This document shows positions 51,528 to 60,515 of a stretch of 64,000 bases of DNA, one piece after another. A program made the position numbers and the translations under genes. The DNA comes from Macrococcoides animalis (GTDB taxonomy: Bacteria > Bacillota > Bacilli > Staphylococcales > Staphylococcaceae): contig NZ_CP179727.1 in the NCBI RefSeq assembly GCF_047425875.1, positions 1,984,001 through 2,048,000 of the forward strand, read 5' to 3'. The notes below the pieces were generated by a model. The model was given only the letters and a program-made list of their open reading frames with translations. It was not told the origin of the DNA and made no database searches. The first letter of the stretch is position 1, and every line of letters starts with the position of its first letter.

Positions 51528-51842
51528 ATGGAAAAAATCAAATTATTCAATGTAGCTGAATTAGAACCTCAAATCGGTAAAAAAGTATTTGTGAAAGAAG
51601 AAGAAATCGGTATTTTCTTACTTGAATCAGGCGAAATTAAAGCGATTGGTAACCGTTGCCCACACAAAAATGGTCCTTTATCAGAAGGGACTGTGAGTGA
51701 ACATTATGTGTTCTGTCCATTACATGACAGAAAAATTAACTTAAATGATGGACAAGTTCAAGCGCCAGATGAAGCAGACGGATGTGTTTCAACATATAAA
51801 GTAGAAGTAGATAACGGTGAGTTATTTATATGGATGGACTAG
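51528..51842 (+). CDS. nirD: Nitrite reductase, small subunit
   Basis: A 104-residue Rieske-fold protein, partner of NirB. It keeps all four ligand residues of a Rieske cluster, NRCPHKNGPL and FCPLHDRKI, unlike the E. coli NirD, which has lost them, so it may carry a [2Fe-2S] centre. Its start is two bases after nirB, and its end overlaps sumT by 13 bases. Confidence 0.92.
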   Translation: MEKIKLFNVAELEPQIGKKVFVKEEEIGIFLLESGEIKAIGNRCPHKNGPLSEGTVSEHYVFCPLHDRKINLNDGQVQAPDEADGCVSTYKVEVDNGELFIWMD

Positions 51843-52852
51843 GTAAAGTCGTATTTATAGGAGCTGGACCAGGAGACCCTGGTCTTGTTTCTTATAAAGC
51901 TATAAGACGTATTAAACAAGCAGATGTGATCATTTATGATCGACTAGTCAATCCAATATTACTCCAATTGTCAAAGCGTGAATGTGAACTTATTTATGTG
52001 GGTAAAAATCCTGATGTGAAGTATAAAGCGCAAGATGAAATCAATCGTATTATTAATGAAAAGGCTGCACTTGGTCATACGGTTGTTCGTCTCAAAGGAG
52101 GCGACCCAGGCATTTTTGGACGTTTATCTGAAGAAGTAGATAGTTTAGAAGGAAAGTATCTATATGAAGTGATTCCAGGCATTACAAGTGCGAGTGCCGC
52201 TGCCCTTTATTCAGGATTTCCATTAACAGACCGTGCACATGCACCGCATGTAACGTTCTCTACAGGACACTTACAAAAAGATAGTTTAAAAGAAATTGAT
52301 TTCCAAGCACTTGCTAAAGGTGGCACATTAGCATTATATATGGGGATGAAGGCATTACCTGAAATTGTTGAAGTATTATCAAAAGATATGGATGCACATT
52401 TAAAGGTAGCAGTCGTCGGTAATGCGAGTTATGGGTATCAGAAAACAGTGATTGGTGATTTATCTACGATTAATGACTTAGTGATTGAACATAAAGTGAC
52501 GCACCCAGCAATGATTATTATTGGTGATGTTATCAATGTACGTGAAGGATTATCTTGGTATGAAACCTTACCTGAGTTTGGGATGCGTAAGCTTGTTGTA
52601 TCGAAAGGAAAGTTAGACATCGAGACCATTCTTGAAATGTATGATAATGGCGGTTTTTATTATGCAATAGATCAGTTAAATGATGATGACATCCAAGAGA
52701 AATATCAAACCATTCATTCAGAAATATTATCGATTCATGGATTTGATGAAGTCATTACTGATGATATGGAAACTGTGTCTTTACTTGAGTCGCAGTTTAA
52801 TATTAAAATCAATCCATCAAAAATAAAAGTGAATGCAAGCTTGAACTCATAA
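51830..52852 (+). CDS. sumT: Uroporphyrinogen-III C-methyltransferase
   Basis: SUMT adds two methyl groups from S-adenosylmethionine to uroporphyrinogen III, giving precorrin-2 for siroheme. The core (1-245) has VFIGAGPGDPGL, VRLKGGDPGIFGR and VIPGITSASAA. About 90 further residues at the C-terminus have no motif I recognise; staphylococcal homologues also carry an extension. Together with sirC and sirB this completes siroheme synthesis for NirB. A terminator overlaps the last codons. Confidence 0.92.
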   Translation: MDGLGKVVFIGAGPGDPGLVSYKAIRRIKQADVIIYDRLVNPILLQLSKRECELIYVGKNPDVKYKAQDEINRIINEKAALGHTVVRLKGGDPGIFGRLSEEVDSLEGKYLYEVIPGITSASAAALYSGFPLTDRAHAPHVTFSTGHLQKDSLKEIDFQALAKGGTLALYMGMKALPEIVEVLSKDMDAHLKVAVVGNASYGYQKTVIGDLSTINDLVIEHKVTHPAMIIIGDVINVREGLSWYETLPEFGMRKLVVSKGKLDIETILEMYDNGGFYYAIDQLNDDDIQEKYQTIHSEILSIHGFDEVITDDMETVSLLESQFNIKINPSKIKVNASLNS

Positions 52853-52867
52853 GTTCAAGCTTTTTTA
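52837..52867 (+). terminator. Terminator of the nir operon
   Basis: AAGCTTGAACT and AGTTCAAGCTT form a perfect stem followed by TTTTTT. The stem covers the sumT stop codon. Confidence 0.93.
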
Positions 52868-52885
52868 TTAATAAGGAGTATAAAT

Positions 52886-54250
52886 ATGACTATAATCGAA
52901 CAAAATGTATTTGATGTTTTACATAAGTTAAATGATACAGAAAGCGTTTATTTAGAGATGCTTGCTGAACGCGGCTTAAATATTAATCGTGATAGTATTC
53001 AAACGGAAGTTATATTACCCAATTTAGTTGAAGCAGGCATAATTGAAGCAACACACGGTGATATTTTCTTTATGCCAATTGAAATTATCAATGGTTATAA
53101 TCAGCACATTCTCAACAATAAATTTCCTGAAATAAAGCCACCAACTGAAGCGGAAATCAAAGCAGAGCAAGTTGCATTTGATGCGAATATTTCAGGATAT
53201 ATCGAACAAATGGCAATGGAAGAACAAATTGATACAATGATTCAAACCCATGGTAACAAACCTTTAAAAGAACACTTAAATCATGTTGATATTGAGGATT
53301 TAAAGGCCATTGCTATGTTTTATCAAGTTGATATCCATGAAGATAAGCAAACACAAATCAATTTAATACATGATGCATTTTTCATAGACTTTACGATGCT
53401 TGATAAAATGCTGAAATATATGGATTATGAATTGCTATTAAACATCGAGAACGCATTACAATTTGACTATGATAACTTTACATATATGAAAGGTGCAACG
53501 CGAGAAATATTCTTATTTGCACATACATTTAATGAAATACTTTTTTTACCGAATGATGTTGCAGCCCATATTAAGAAATATCAAAAGCACTATGGCAACT
53601 TAAATGAAGAAATTGAGAAGATTAAATTTTACCGTGGGATATTGAATCTATACGGCTTTACACGTATTGATATTATGCAACAAGTCTATTTAAAGTTATA
53701 TCAAGAAAAATTAACGCGTGACATGATTTTGAAAGACATTCAGACGTTCTTCCCTAATTTAGTGCCAAATATGAAAGGAAATTGGATTAAGCATGAACTC
53801 TATTCACATCAACAGCTTGATTTAGATGCGATGTTTAGTAGCATGGAATATTATATGCCAAATACAAAAGAAGCGGTGTATAAATTCGTCCAAAATGCAT
53901 ACGTCGAACCAAGTAAGAATACACGCGAACTAAAAGCAGAGTTAAAGCGAAATATGAAGGGTGAAGTGATATATAATCAGCAAGTTGAATCACTTTATAC
54001 AGAAATCATTGAAACTTTCCGTGTAACAGATAGCTTTGAAACATCTTTTGAGTTTATTGCGGATTTAGGTGCTAAGAATATGATCAGTATTGTGCCGACT
54101 GAACGATTAACGCAACTTTTAAAAGCCGTTTATACCGAAGTAAGACTTTGGCGATTAGGTGGGAAAAAAGTGAGTGAAATGCCGGAGTTCAAACGTAATA
54201 AAATTCAAGTGGTGCAAAAGAAAAGTAAGAAGAAAAAGAAGAATAAATAG
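52886..54250 (+). CDS. Unknown 454-aa protein with basic tail
   Basis: I do not recognise this protein. Residues 1-65 look like a winged helix (YLEMLAERGLNINRDSIQ). Residues 128-166, with LKEHLNHVDIEDLKAIAMFY, resemble the helix-extended-loop-helix fold of the Rho N-terminus or SAP proteins. The middle is helical without membrane segments, and the tail ends in a run of lysines, KKSKKKKKNK, suited to nucleic-acid binding. AAGGAGTATAA precedes the ATG. It starts 33 bases after sumT, behind the terminator, and stands alone before a TetR gene. A DNA- or RNA-binding role is inferred only. Confidence 0.8.
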   Translation: MTIIEQNVFDVLHKLNDTESVYLEMLAERGLNINRDSIQTEVILPNLVEAGIIEATHGDIFFMPIEIINGYNQHILNNKFPEIKPPTEAEIKAEQVAFDANISGYIEQMAMEEQIDTMIQTHGNKPLKEHLNHVDIEDLKAIAMFYQVDIHEDKQTQINLIHDAFFIDFTMLDKMLKYMDYELLLNIENALQFDYDNFTYMKGATREIFLFAHTFNEILFLPNDVAAHIKKYQKHYGNLNEEIEKIKFYRGILNLYGFTRIDIMQQVYLKLYQEKLTRDMILKDIQTFFPNLVPNMKGNWIKHELYSHQQLDLDAMFSSMEYYMPNTKEAVYKFVQNAYVEPSKNTRELKAELKRNMKGEVIYNQQVESLYTEIIETFRVTDSFETSFEFIADLGAKNMISIVPTERLTQLLKAVYTEVRLWRLGGKKVSEMPEFKRNKIQVVQKKSKKKKKNK

Positions 54251-54264
54251 CTGATTTTTAAGTT

Positions 54265-54297
54265 AAAAGCTGCTCAATGGAGTAGCTTTTTATTTTT
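54265..54297 (+). terminator. Terminator of the 454-aa gene
   Basis: AAAAGCTGCT and AGTAGCTTTTT pair with one mismatch around CAATGG and are followed by a T-rich run. Confidence 0.75.
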
Positions 54298-54307
54298 TGA
54301 ATATTTA

Positions 54308-54357
54308 TTGACCAATACGGTCAATCAGTTTATAATGATATTGACCAGATTGGTCAA
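54308..54357 (+). promoter_or_regulatory. TetR promoter with two operators
   Basis: TTGACC (54308-54313) and TATAAT (54331-54336) are spaced by 17 bases. TTGACCAATACGGTCAA (54308-54324) covers the -35 box and TTGACCAGATTGGTCAA (54341-54357) covers the start site; both are palindromes with the half-site TTGACC. This is a textbook autorepression layout for the gene that follows. Confidence 0.88.
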
Positions 54358-54369
54358 AGGAGTGGAGTT

Positions 54370-54996
54370 ATGAATGAAGCATTTTTAAAATTAGATGAAG
54401 AAAAGCAGCAAACGATATTAAACACATGTTTTAAAATATTTGCTGAACATGGTTATAAAAGGACGTCGACAAATGAAATTATTGCGGCAGCTGGTATTAG
54501 TAAAGGTATGTTGTTTTATTATTTCAATAACAAAAAAGCGTTGTTCCATACGTTAATAAAATTATCAATGGATTTCTCTGAAGAAAAGTTTTATGAACAA
54601 TCGATTAATGATCCTGATTTTATTACAAGGATATCTAAATATACGAAAAAAAAGGCAGAATTGATGCACCGCTATCCAGATATGACACGATTTTTAACGC
54701 GTGTGTTTACTCAAGAAATAGATTTACTCAATGAAGAGGAAATGAATCGTTATGAAAAGATAAGAATAGAAGCATTTAGTGCAATTTACAAAGGCATCGA
54801 TTTCTCGCTTTTTCGAGATGATATCGATCAACAAATATTGATGTTAATGATTCAAGATTCCATTGTTGGGTATGAGCAACGGTTGATGCCAAAAATAACG
54901 GATGAAATGATCCAAAACAATAATTACGACACGCTATTTAATGAATTTGAAGCATATATTGAAAACTTAAGAAAAGTCTATTATAAAGGGGTGTAA
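54370..54996 (+). CDS. TetR-family repressor
   Basis: A 208-residue repressor. The TetR helix-turn-helix (residues 12-58) reads ILNTCFKIFAEHGYKRTSTN and ISKGMLFYYFNNKKAL. The C-terminal ligand domain is all-helical with no assignable ligand. CAAAGGAGTGGAGTT precedes the ATG. It lies three bases before an ABC ATPase gene and would repress itself and the transporter until an exporter substrate binds. The two operators upstream support this. Confidence 0.92.
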   Translation: MNEAFLKLDEEKQQTILNTCFKIFAEHGYKRTSTNEIIAAAGISKGMLFYYFNNKKALFHTLIKLSMDFSEEKFYEQSINDPDFITRISKYTKKKAELMHRYPDMTRFLTRVFTQEIDLLNEEEMNRYEKIRIEAFSAIYKGIDFSLFRDDIDQQILMLMIQDSIVGYEQRLMPKITDEMIQNNNYDTLFNEFEAYIENLRKVYYKGV

Positions 54997-54999
54997 ACG

Positions 55000-55890
55000 A
55001 TGATTGAAGTAAAAAATTTAACGAAAAAGTTCGGTAACGACAAAGGCGTATTTGATTTAAATTTTAATATTGAACCCGGTTCTGTTTTTGGATTTTTAGG
55101 ACCAAATGGTGCCGGTAAATCCACGACGATTCGTATGATGATGGGATTTATGCAACCGACTTCTGGGAGTGTAACAATCAATGGGATGGATGCTTTCAAA
55201 GATAGAGAGAAGATTCAAAAATCAGTAGGATATATTTCAGGTGAAATTAGTTTAATCAATGATATGACCGGTAAAGGCTATTTGGATTTTATGTTAAAAG
55301 CAAGAGGAATGAATGATACAACTAGAAAAGATGAACTCGTAAGAAGATTACAACTCGATGAAAAGGTTAAAATCGGTAAAATGAGTAAAGGGATGAAGCA
55401 GAAAGTAGCCATCATCCAAAGCTTAATGCATGAACCTAGTATTTTAATTTTGGACGAACCAACGTCTGGTCTAGATCCATTGGTACAGCAAATCTTTTTA
55501 GAATTAATCAATGAAGAGAAAGCGAAAGGGACTACCATTCTAATGAGCTCGCATAGCTTTACAGAAGTTTCTCGTACATGTGATATCATCTGTATCATTA
55601 AAGACGGGCGCATTGTTGACTTAGATAATATTGAACAAATTCAAACGAATGCGCGTCAGCATTATATCATTCAATTTAAATCAGAAACGGATGCCAAACA
55701 GTTTAGTGTGCTATTCCCGGATAGTACAAGAGATGGGGTTAATGTTCGACTTAATATTAAAGGACAAACCAACGATGTCATTCAACAACTGAGCAAGTTT
55801 AATATCGAGCATATCAATATTGAAAATGAAACACTCGAAGAAATCTTTTTACATTTTTATGATAGAGGTGAGCAAAATGACGCTATTTAA
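55000..55890 (+). CDS. ABC transporter ATPase
   Basis: A 296-residue ATPase of the drug-export type. Walker A GPNGAGKSTTIRM, signature MSKGMKQKVAI, Walker B ILILDEPTSGLDP and the switch SSHSF are present. About 85 C-terminal residues form the extra domain of multidrug ATPases. AAAGGGGTGTAAACG sets the ATG. It overlaps the permease gene by 14 bases. Control by the TetR repressor points to export of a toxic or lipophilic compound. Confidence 0.9.
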   Translation: MIEVKNLTKKFGNDKGVFDLNFNIEPGSVFGFLGPNGAGKSTTIRMMMGFMQPTSGSVTINGMDAFKDREKIQKSVGYISGEISLINDMTGKGYLDFMLKARGMNDTTRKDELVRRLQLDEKVKIGKMSKGMKQKVAIIQSLMHEPSILILDEPTSGLDPLVQQIFLELINEEKAKGTTILMSSHSFTEVSRTCDIICIIKDGRIVDLDNIEQIQTNARQHYIIQFKSETDAKQFSVLFPDSTRDGVNVRLNIKGQTNDVIQQLSKFNIEHINIENETLEEIFLHFYDRGEQNDAI

Positions 55891-56677
55891 TTATTATATG
55901 AAACAGTCACTGACCTTTATGATGTCATTTTTATTTGGCGCATTGATTTACTTACTGATGATCGTCTATATTTATCCAACGATTGAGAAGATGGATGGAT
56001 TAGAAGAGATGATTAAACAAATGCCAAAAGAATTAAATGCAATCTTCAATATGAGTTCTGGGTTACAAGATATTAATCAGTTTATTGCGATGGAATACTA
56101 CGGTATGATTTTTATTATTTTGATGTTGTGTTTTGCAATTATGTTGCCAAATAAACTGTTAGGCAAAGGGATAGAAGATAAATCCTTTGCGAATATTATG
56201 AACTTACCTTTCTCACGTATTTCTATCATGAGTCAAATTCAAGTTGCGGCAATCATTGCTCATGTCGTACTTGGAATTCTTATGGCGCTCGGTTGTGTTG
56301 GATTAATCAATTGGATTGTTGAAAAACCGGATTATAATTTTTGGGATTTATTTCACTTAAATGTATTAGGCACAATCGTGTTCTTAATTATTTGTCTATT
56401 TACATTAACGTGTATGCTTATATTTAGTGAAGTAAGACATGGCATACTTGTTGCGAGTTTTGTGGCACTCATTATGTATGGATTTTCAATTGGTGCAAAG
56501 TTAAGTGAAGACTTTGAATGGATGAAAAACCTGACGATTTTTAGTTTATATGACAGTGCTGAAGTCTCGAGTGGAGATGCAGATTTAATAATGAATTACG
56601 GCATCGCCATTGGGATTATTGCAGTTCTGTTTGCTGTAAATCTAATATTATTTAACCGTAAAAATTTAAATTTATAA
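55877..56677 (+). CDS. ABC transporter permease
   Basis: A 266-residue membrane protein with six helices, partner of the preceding ATPase. The frame is open upstream, but AGAGGTGAGCAAA sets the ATG at 55877 (MTLFNYYMKQSL). The first extracellular loop (about residues 40-75, with IEKMDGLEEMIKQMPKELN) is typical of ABC-2 permeases that move antibiotics or lipids. The gene ends the TetR-controlled unit. Confidence 0.87.
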   Translation: MTLFNYYMKQSLTFMMSFLFGALIYLLMIVYIYPTIEKMDGLEEMIKQMPKELNAIFNMSSGLQDINQFIAMEYYGMIFIILMLCFAIMLPNKLLGKGIEDKSFANIMNLPFSRISIMSQIQVAAIIAHVVLGILMALGCVGLINWIVEKPDYNFWDLFHLNVLGTIVFLIICLFTLTCMLIFSEVRHGILVASFVALIMYGFSIGAKLSEDFEWMKNLTIFSLYDSAEVSSGDADLIMNYGIAIGIIAVLFAVNLILFNRKNLNL

Positions 56678-56681
56678 TGAT

Positions 56682-56708
56682 AGCCATCCATATGGGTGGC
56701 TTTTCTTA
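56682..56708 (+). terminator. Terminator of the TetR-ABC unit
   Basis: GCCATCC and GGGTGGC pair around ATAT, followed by TTTTCTTATTTT. Confidence 0.8.
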
Positions 56709-56758
56709 TTTTACTTGGTTGAAATGTTTGGGTAAACTATTTAAAAAGAGGTGATCAT

Positions 56759-57391
56759 ATGTATTATGAAGTGAAACGCATTTGTATTGGTAAAGTTGAA
56801 AAGATGAATGTGAATGGCAAAGGTAAGCGCACTGCTTATTACAAATATCCAATAGAAGGACCTACATTACTGACAGTGACAGGTTTTGTAGGAGACAATC
56901 AAGTGTATAAAGCGCATGGTGGCGTGAATAAGGCAGTGTGCTTATATGATTTCAATGATTATGCGTTATGGAAAGATTATATGGTGTTAGATACACCTTA
57001 TACTTTAATGGGTGAGAATATTACAACAGTCGGTCTGGATAAAGATACGATTTGCATTGGTGACATATTTAAGCTCGGTGACGCACTGATTCAAGTGAGT
57101 GAAGGTAGAGGACCATGTAATACGATTGCTCAAGTCCATGGCGTTCCTGATATTGTGAAGATGATGTGTGCGAGTCGTGCTACAGGTTGTTATTTTAGAG
57201 TACTGGTTGAAGGGATGGTCGCACCTAATAGTCAATTGGAATTGATGAAGAAAGATGATATTGGCTTTACGCTTCATGAATTCAACACGTTAATATATGG
57301 TGATAAGAAAAATAAAGCATTGATTGAGAAAGCATTAAAGGTGGATGCATTGGCAGAAGAATATAAAGAAAAGTTTGCGAAAAGATTATAA
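56759..57391 (+). CDS. MOSC-domain protein
   Basis: A 210-residue MOSC-domain protein of the YiiM type, related to molybdenum-cofactor sulfurases and to enzymes that reduce N-hydroxylated compounds. The early segment FVGDNQVYKAHGGVNKAVCL and the later GRGPCNTIAQVHG with the metal/cofactor Cys (near residue 119) are diagnostic. AGAGGTGATC precedes the ATG. No molybdenum gene is nearby. Detoxification of hydroxylated bases, as in YiiM, is possible. Confidence 0.85.
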   Translation: MYYEVKRICIGKVEKMNVNGKGKRTAYYKYPIEGPTLLTVTGFVGDNQVYKAHGGVNKAVCLYDFNDYALWKDYMVLDTPYTLMGENITTVGLDKDTICIGDIFKLGDALIQVSEGRGPCNTIAQVHGVPDIVKMMCASRATGCYFRVLVEGMVAPNSQLELMKKDDIGFTLHEFNTLIYGDKKNKALIEKALKVDALAEEYKEKFAKRL

Positions 57392-57466
57392 AATATGAAA
57401 TACTCTTCAATAATAAAGAATATTCTGATAAATTAGAAGTATATTATTTAATTGAGGGGGTTTTTT

Positions 57467-58672
57467 ATGAAATCATTAATAGCAGCAGATGATGTAATGT
57501 CTTTATGGGCGATTATCGTTATCTTTAGTAGTTTAAGTATTTATTTAGAGTTGAAATTTAAATGGGCAGCGAAAATATCAGGTGCCATTATTGCTTTAAT
57601 CTTAGCGTTGTTACTCTCTAATTTTAAAGTTATACCAACAGAATCAATAGTTTATGATCAGGTTTGGGGATTCATTATTCCACTTGCTCTACCGTTACTG
57701 TTATTTCAAATTGATATCAAAGCCATTTGGAAAGAAAGTGGTCGCTTACTCGGAATATTTTTACTCAGTTCAGTGGGTACGGTTGTAGGTACATTTGTTG
57801 CATTCTTTTTGCTTAAAAATCATATTCCTTATTTAGATAAACTGAGTGCGATGATGAGTGCGAGTTATATTGGTGGTGGTGTAAATTTCGCTGCCATGGC
57901 ATTAAAGTTTGATCCACCGAAAGATGTGATTTCAGCTGCAGTTGTTGCAGATAATTTAATGACGGCCATATTTATATTAACGTTAATGGCAATACCGGCA
58001 ATTCAATTTTTCAAACTTAAATTTAATACACCACATATTGATGAAGTAGAAGGTCAACATATTGCCGGGAGTGAAGATTATTTTAGTCGTAAAGAGATAT
58101 CTTTGCTTGATATCGCATTAAATTTTGGGTCTGCGTTTTTCATCGTTGCAGTGTCGTTTAAATTATCTGAGTTGATGACACATATTTTTCCTAAATCGGA
58201 CGACAATCTCTTATATGAAATGTTTACAGGCATTGTGACTGATAAATATTTAATACTAACGACGATTACATTTATATTACTGCTTTTATTCCCTAAGTTT
58301 TTTAAACGAATGAATGGGAGTAGTGAGTTTGGAACTTATTTAATATATTTATTTTTCTTTGTATTAGGAATTCCTGCGTCAATTCCACTCATTATTCAAA
58401 CTGCACCTCTATTACTTGTATTCGTATTTATTATTGCGATGTTGAATTTGGTCATTAGTTTGATTGGAGGTAAATTAATTGGTGCGGACTTAGAAGAAAT
58501 ATTACTTGCGAGTAATGCCAACGTTGGTGGACCTACAACAGCTGCAGCGTTAGCAATCGCGAAGGGGTGGCACAAATTAATAGGACCTATATTAGTTGTT
58601 GGAACGCTTGGTTATATTATAGGAAACTATATTGGAACTGCAATTGGTATATTCTTAAGTAATTATGTGTAA
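57467..58672 (+). CDS. DUF819-family membrane protein
   Basis: A 401-residue integral membrane protein with about 10-12 helices from residue 8 on. The repeated GGGVNFAAMA and NVGGPTTAAALAIAKGW segments are the signature of the DUF819 (YjcL) family, predicted transporters of unknown substrate. A TTG at 57452 is in frame, but GAGGGGG spacing favours the ATG at 57467. It precedes an M42 peptidase gene by 39 bases; the pair may handle peptides or amino acids. Confidence 0.87.
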   Translation: MKSLIAADDVMSLWAIIVIFSSLSIYLELKFKWAAKISGAIIALILALLLSNFKVIPTESIVYDQVWGFIIPLALPLLLFQIDIKAIWKESGRLLGIFLLSSVGTVVGTFVAFFLLKNHIPYLDKLSAMMSASYIGGGVNFAAMALKFDPPKDVISAAVVADNLMTAIFILTLMAIPAIQFFKLKFNTPHIDEVEGQHIAGSEDYFSRKEISLLDIALNFGSAFFIVAVSFKLSELMTHIFPKSDDNLLYEMFTGIVTDKYLILTTITFILLLLFPKFFKRMNGSSEFGTYLIYLFFFVLGIPASIPLIIQTAPLLLVFVFIIAMLNLVISLIGGKLIGADLEEILLASNANVGGPTTAAALAIAKGWHKLIGPILVVGTLGYIIGNYIGTAIGIFLSNYV

Positions 58673-58711
58673 TATATAATAATATAAATGCTATTTTAAG
58701 GGGTTGTAAGC

Positions 58712-59779
58712 ATGGACGAACAGATAAATTTACTTAAGACGATGACAGATACAAATGCACCATCAGGATTTGAATTGCCGATGACACAATTAATGCAAAG
58801 TTTGTTTGATACGATTAATGTTGAAACGGTAAGAGATAATACGGGCAGTATTTTTGGCGTTAGAAAGACACATAGTAAACATTCAATAATGCTTCTTGGT
58901 CACTTAGATGAAATAGGATTTATGGTTACTGAAATTACGAAACAAGGATTTATTAAATTTACGAACCTTGGCTATTGGTCACCCATCGTCATGACGAGTC
59001 AAAAAGTGACGATTCATACGAAAGACAGAAATATTCGAGGTGTAATAGGTGGAAAACCACCCCATGTTTTAAGTGCTGAAGACCGTAATAAAGTAAGTTT
59101 AGATAACATGTTTATTGATATTGGAACAGCATCTTATGAGGAAACGATTGCATCAGGTATTAAAGTTGGAGATTGCATTACACCATATTCAGAATTTGAA
59201 GAGATGGAGAATCCAAATTATTTATTAGCGAAAGCTTTTGATAATCGATTTGGTTGTGCGTTAGCGTATGAAGTAGCTAAAAATGTGACAAATCCAAAGA
59301 TAAATCTATATTCAGGTGCTGTTACACAAGAGGAAACAATGTCACGAGGTGCTAAGACAGCCGCAAATTTAGTAAACCCTAGTTTGGCGATTGCGATGGA
59401 TGTATGTTTCTGTTCATTAACGCCTAGTATGGAGAATGAGAGCAATGCGAAGATGGGTGAAGGACCTGTGATTGTATTGTCGGATGCATGGAACATCGCG
59501 CATGTATGTTTCAAGCAATACATTATGGATGTTGCAAAAGATCAAGGTATCAATATTCAGTTTGACCACTTAACAGGAGGTTATACTGATGCAGGGCATG
59601 TGGCACAAAGTAATACTGGTGTACCTGCTGTAACAATCGCAGTGCCGACGCGTTATATTCATAGTAATGTGTCGATGATGCATAGAGAAGATTACGCTAA
59701 TGCTGTGAAATTAATGACAGCAGTTGTTGAAGGATTAGATGATACGGTTGTGGAGCAGATCATCAGTCAAACTTACTAG
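58712..59779 (+). CDS. M42-family aminopeptidase
   Basis: A 355-residue dimetal aminopeptidase of the M42 (glutamyl aminopeptidase/FrvX) type. The metal residues are seen in MLLGHLDEIGFMV (His and Asp), AKAFDNRFGC (Asp), VTQEETMSRGAK (Glu pair) and MDVCF, with a final His in YIHSNVSMMH. GGYTDAGHVAQ is near residue 289. AAGGGGTTGTAAGC precedes the ATG. It would trim peptides in the cytoplasm; the exact specificity is not assigned. Confidence 0.9.
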   Translation: MDEQINLLKTMTDTNAPSGFELPMTQLMQSLFDTINVETVRDNTGSIFGVRKTHSKHSIMLLGHLDEIGFMVTEITKQGFIKFTNLGYWSPIVMTSQKVTIHTKDRNIRGVIGGKPPHVLSAEDRNKVSLDNMFIDIGTASYEETIASGIKVGDCITPYSEFEEMENPNYLLAKAFDNRFGCALAYEVAKNVTNPKINLYSGAVTQEETMSRGAKTAANLVNPSLAIAMDVCFCSLTPSMENESNAKMGEGPVIVLSDAWNIAHVCFKQYIMDVAKDQGINIQFDHLTGGYTDAGHVAQSNTGVPAVTIAVPTRYIHSNVSMMHREDYANAVKLMTAVVEGLDDTVVEQIISQTY

Positions 59780-59837
59780 TGTTGAGTGAATTGGTTGATT
59801 GTGGTAAAATAGAAACAAATCAACTAAGGAGGCCAAT

Positions 59838-60041
59838 ATGAAGAAGAATTTAATGCGATTCGCTATAGTAGCAATGATGATTTTAGTCGTAGCAAGTGTG
59901 TTAGTCGCAGCAGAAAGTTACTTTAATTGGCAAGAAATTAATGCACTTGTAGAAGGTGCTGACGCACGTGGGTTAGACTATGAGTTAACGATTACAAATG
60001 ATCTAACGAATGATTATATATTCGAAACGAAAGCAAGCTAA
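59838..60041 (+). CDS. Small exported or anchored protein, 67 aa
   Basis: A 67-residue protein with a basic start MKKNLMRF, a hydrophobic stretch (residues 8-25) and ALVAA-like small residues (VLVAAESY) before an acidic, soluble part. It is either secreted after signal cleavage or anchored by one helix, with about 42 residues outside the membrane. AAGGAGGCCAAT is a very good ribosome site. No family is recognised. Confidence 0.75.
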   Translation: MKKNLMRFAIVAMMILVVASVLVAAESYFNWQEINALVEGADARGLDYELTITNDLTNDYIFETKAS

Positions 60042-60067
60042 TACCCACTGTGAAGTGGGTATTTTTA
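60041..60067 (+). terminator. Terminator of the 67-aa gene
   Basis: ATACCCACT and AGTGGGTAT pair around GTGA, followed by TTTTTAT. Confidence 0.85.
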
Positions 60068-60086
60068 TATACTGATATTAAAGTCT

Positions 60087-60152
60087 AACTATCTTTTATT
60101 ATAAGATAGTTGACTTTTTTTATTTTCTAGACTATCTTATATTATAAGATAG
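60087..60152 (+). promoter_or_regulatory. PadR promoter with two palindromic operators
   Basis: Two palindromes share the arm CTATCTT: AACTATCTT and AAGATAGTT (60087-60111), and CTATCTTATA and TATAAGATAG around one T (60132-60152). Between them lie TTGACT (60110-60115) and, 17 bases on, TATCTT (60133-60138), so the second palindrome covers the -10 box. The first also resembles a terminator, being followed by seven T. PadR autorepression is inferred. Confidence 0.75.
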
Positions 60153-60176
60153 CTATCTTGAGTGTGGAGGTTTTAT

Positions 60177-60515
60177 ATGTCAGTACATAATCAAATGATG
60201 AAAGGGTTGCTAGATGGAGCGATTTTAGGTCTAATTTCACAAGGTGAGACATATGGTTATGAAATTTTAGAAAAGCTTAAAGAAAATGAATTTCCTGAAA
60301 TTAGTGATGGAAGTATTTATCCAGTGTTACTTCGACTTGATAAAAAAGGTTATGTTACTACTCGTATGATAAAGTCAGATACTGGTGGTCCAAAAAGGAA
60401 GTATTATTCGATTACAGATGAAGGTATGAAAGAGCTTGTACTATTTAAAGAAAAATGGAGTTTGTTGAATACAGGTATTAATAATTTAATGAGGAGTGTT
60501 GATGATGTTAAGTAA
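60177..60515 (+). CDS. PadR-family repressor
   Basis: A 112-residue PadR-type winged-helix protein. The core reads LDGAILGLISQGETYGYEIL and ISDGSIYPVLLRLDKKGYVT with TGGPKRKYYSITDEG, the family wing. An ATG 15 bases upstream is excluded because GTGGAGG spaces to the ATG at 60177. It overlaps the following membrane-protein gene by 14 bases, the common pairing of PadR with HAAS-domain proteins. Confidence 0.92.
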   Translation: MSVHNQMMKGLLDGAILGLISQGETYGYEILEKLKENEFPEISDGSIYPVLLRLDKKGYVTTRMIKSDTGGPKRKYYSITDEGMKELVLFKEKWSLLNTGINNLMRSVDDVK

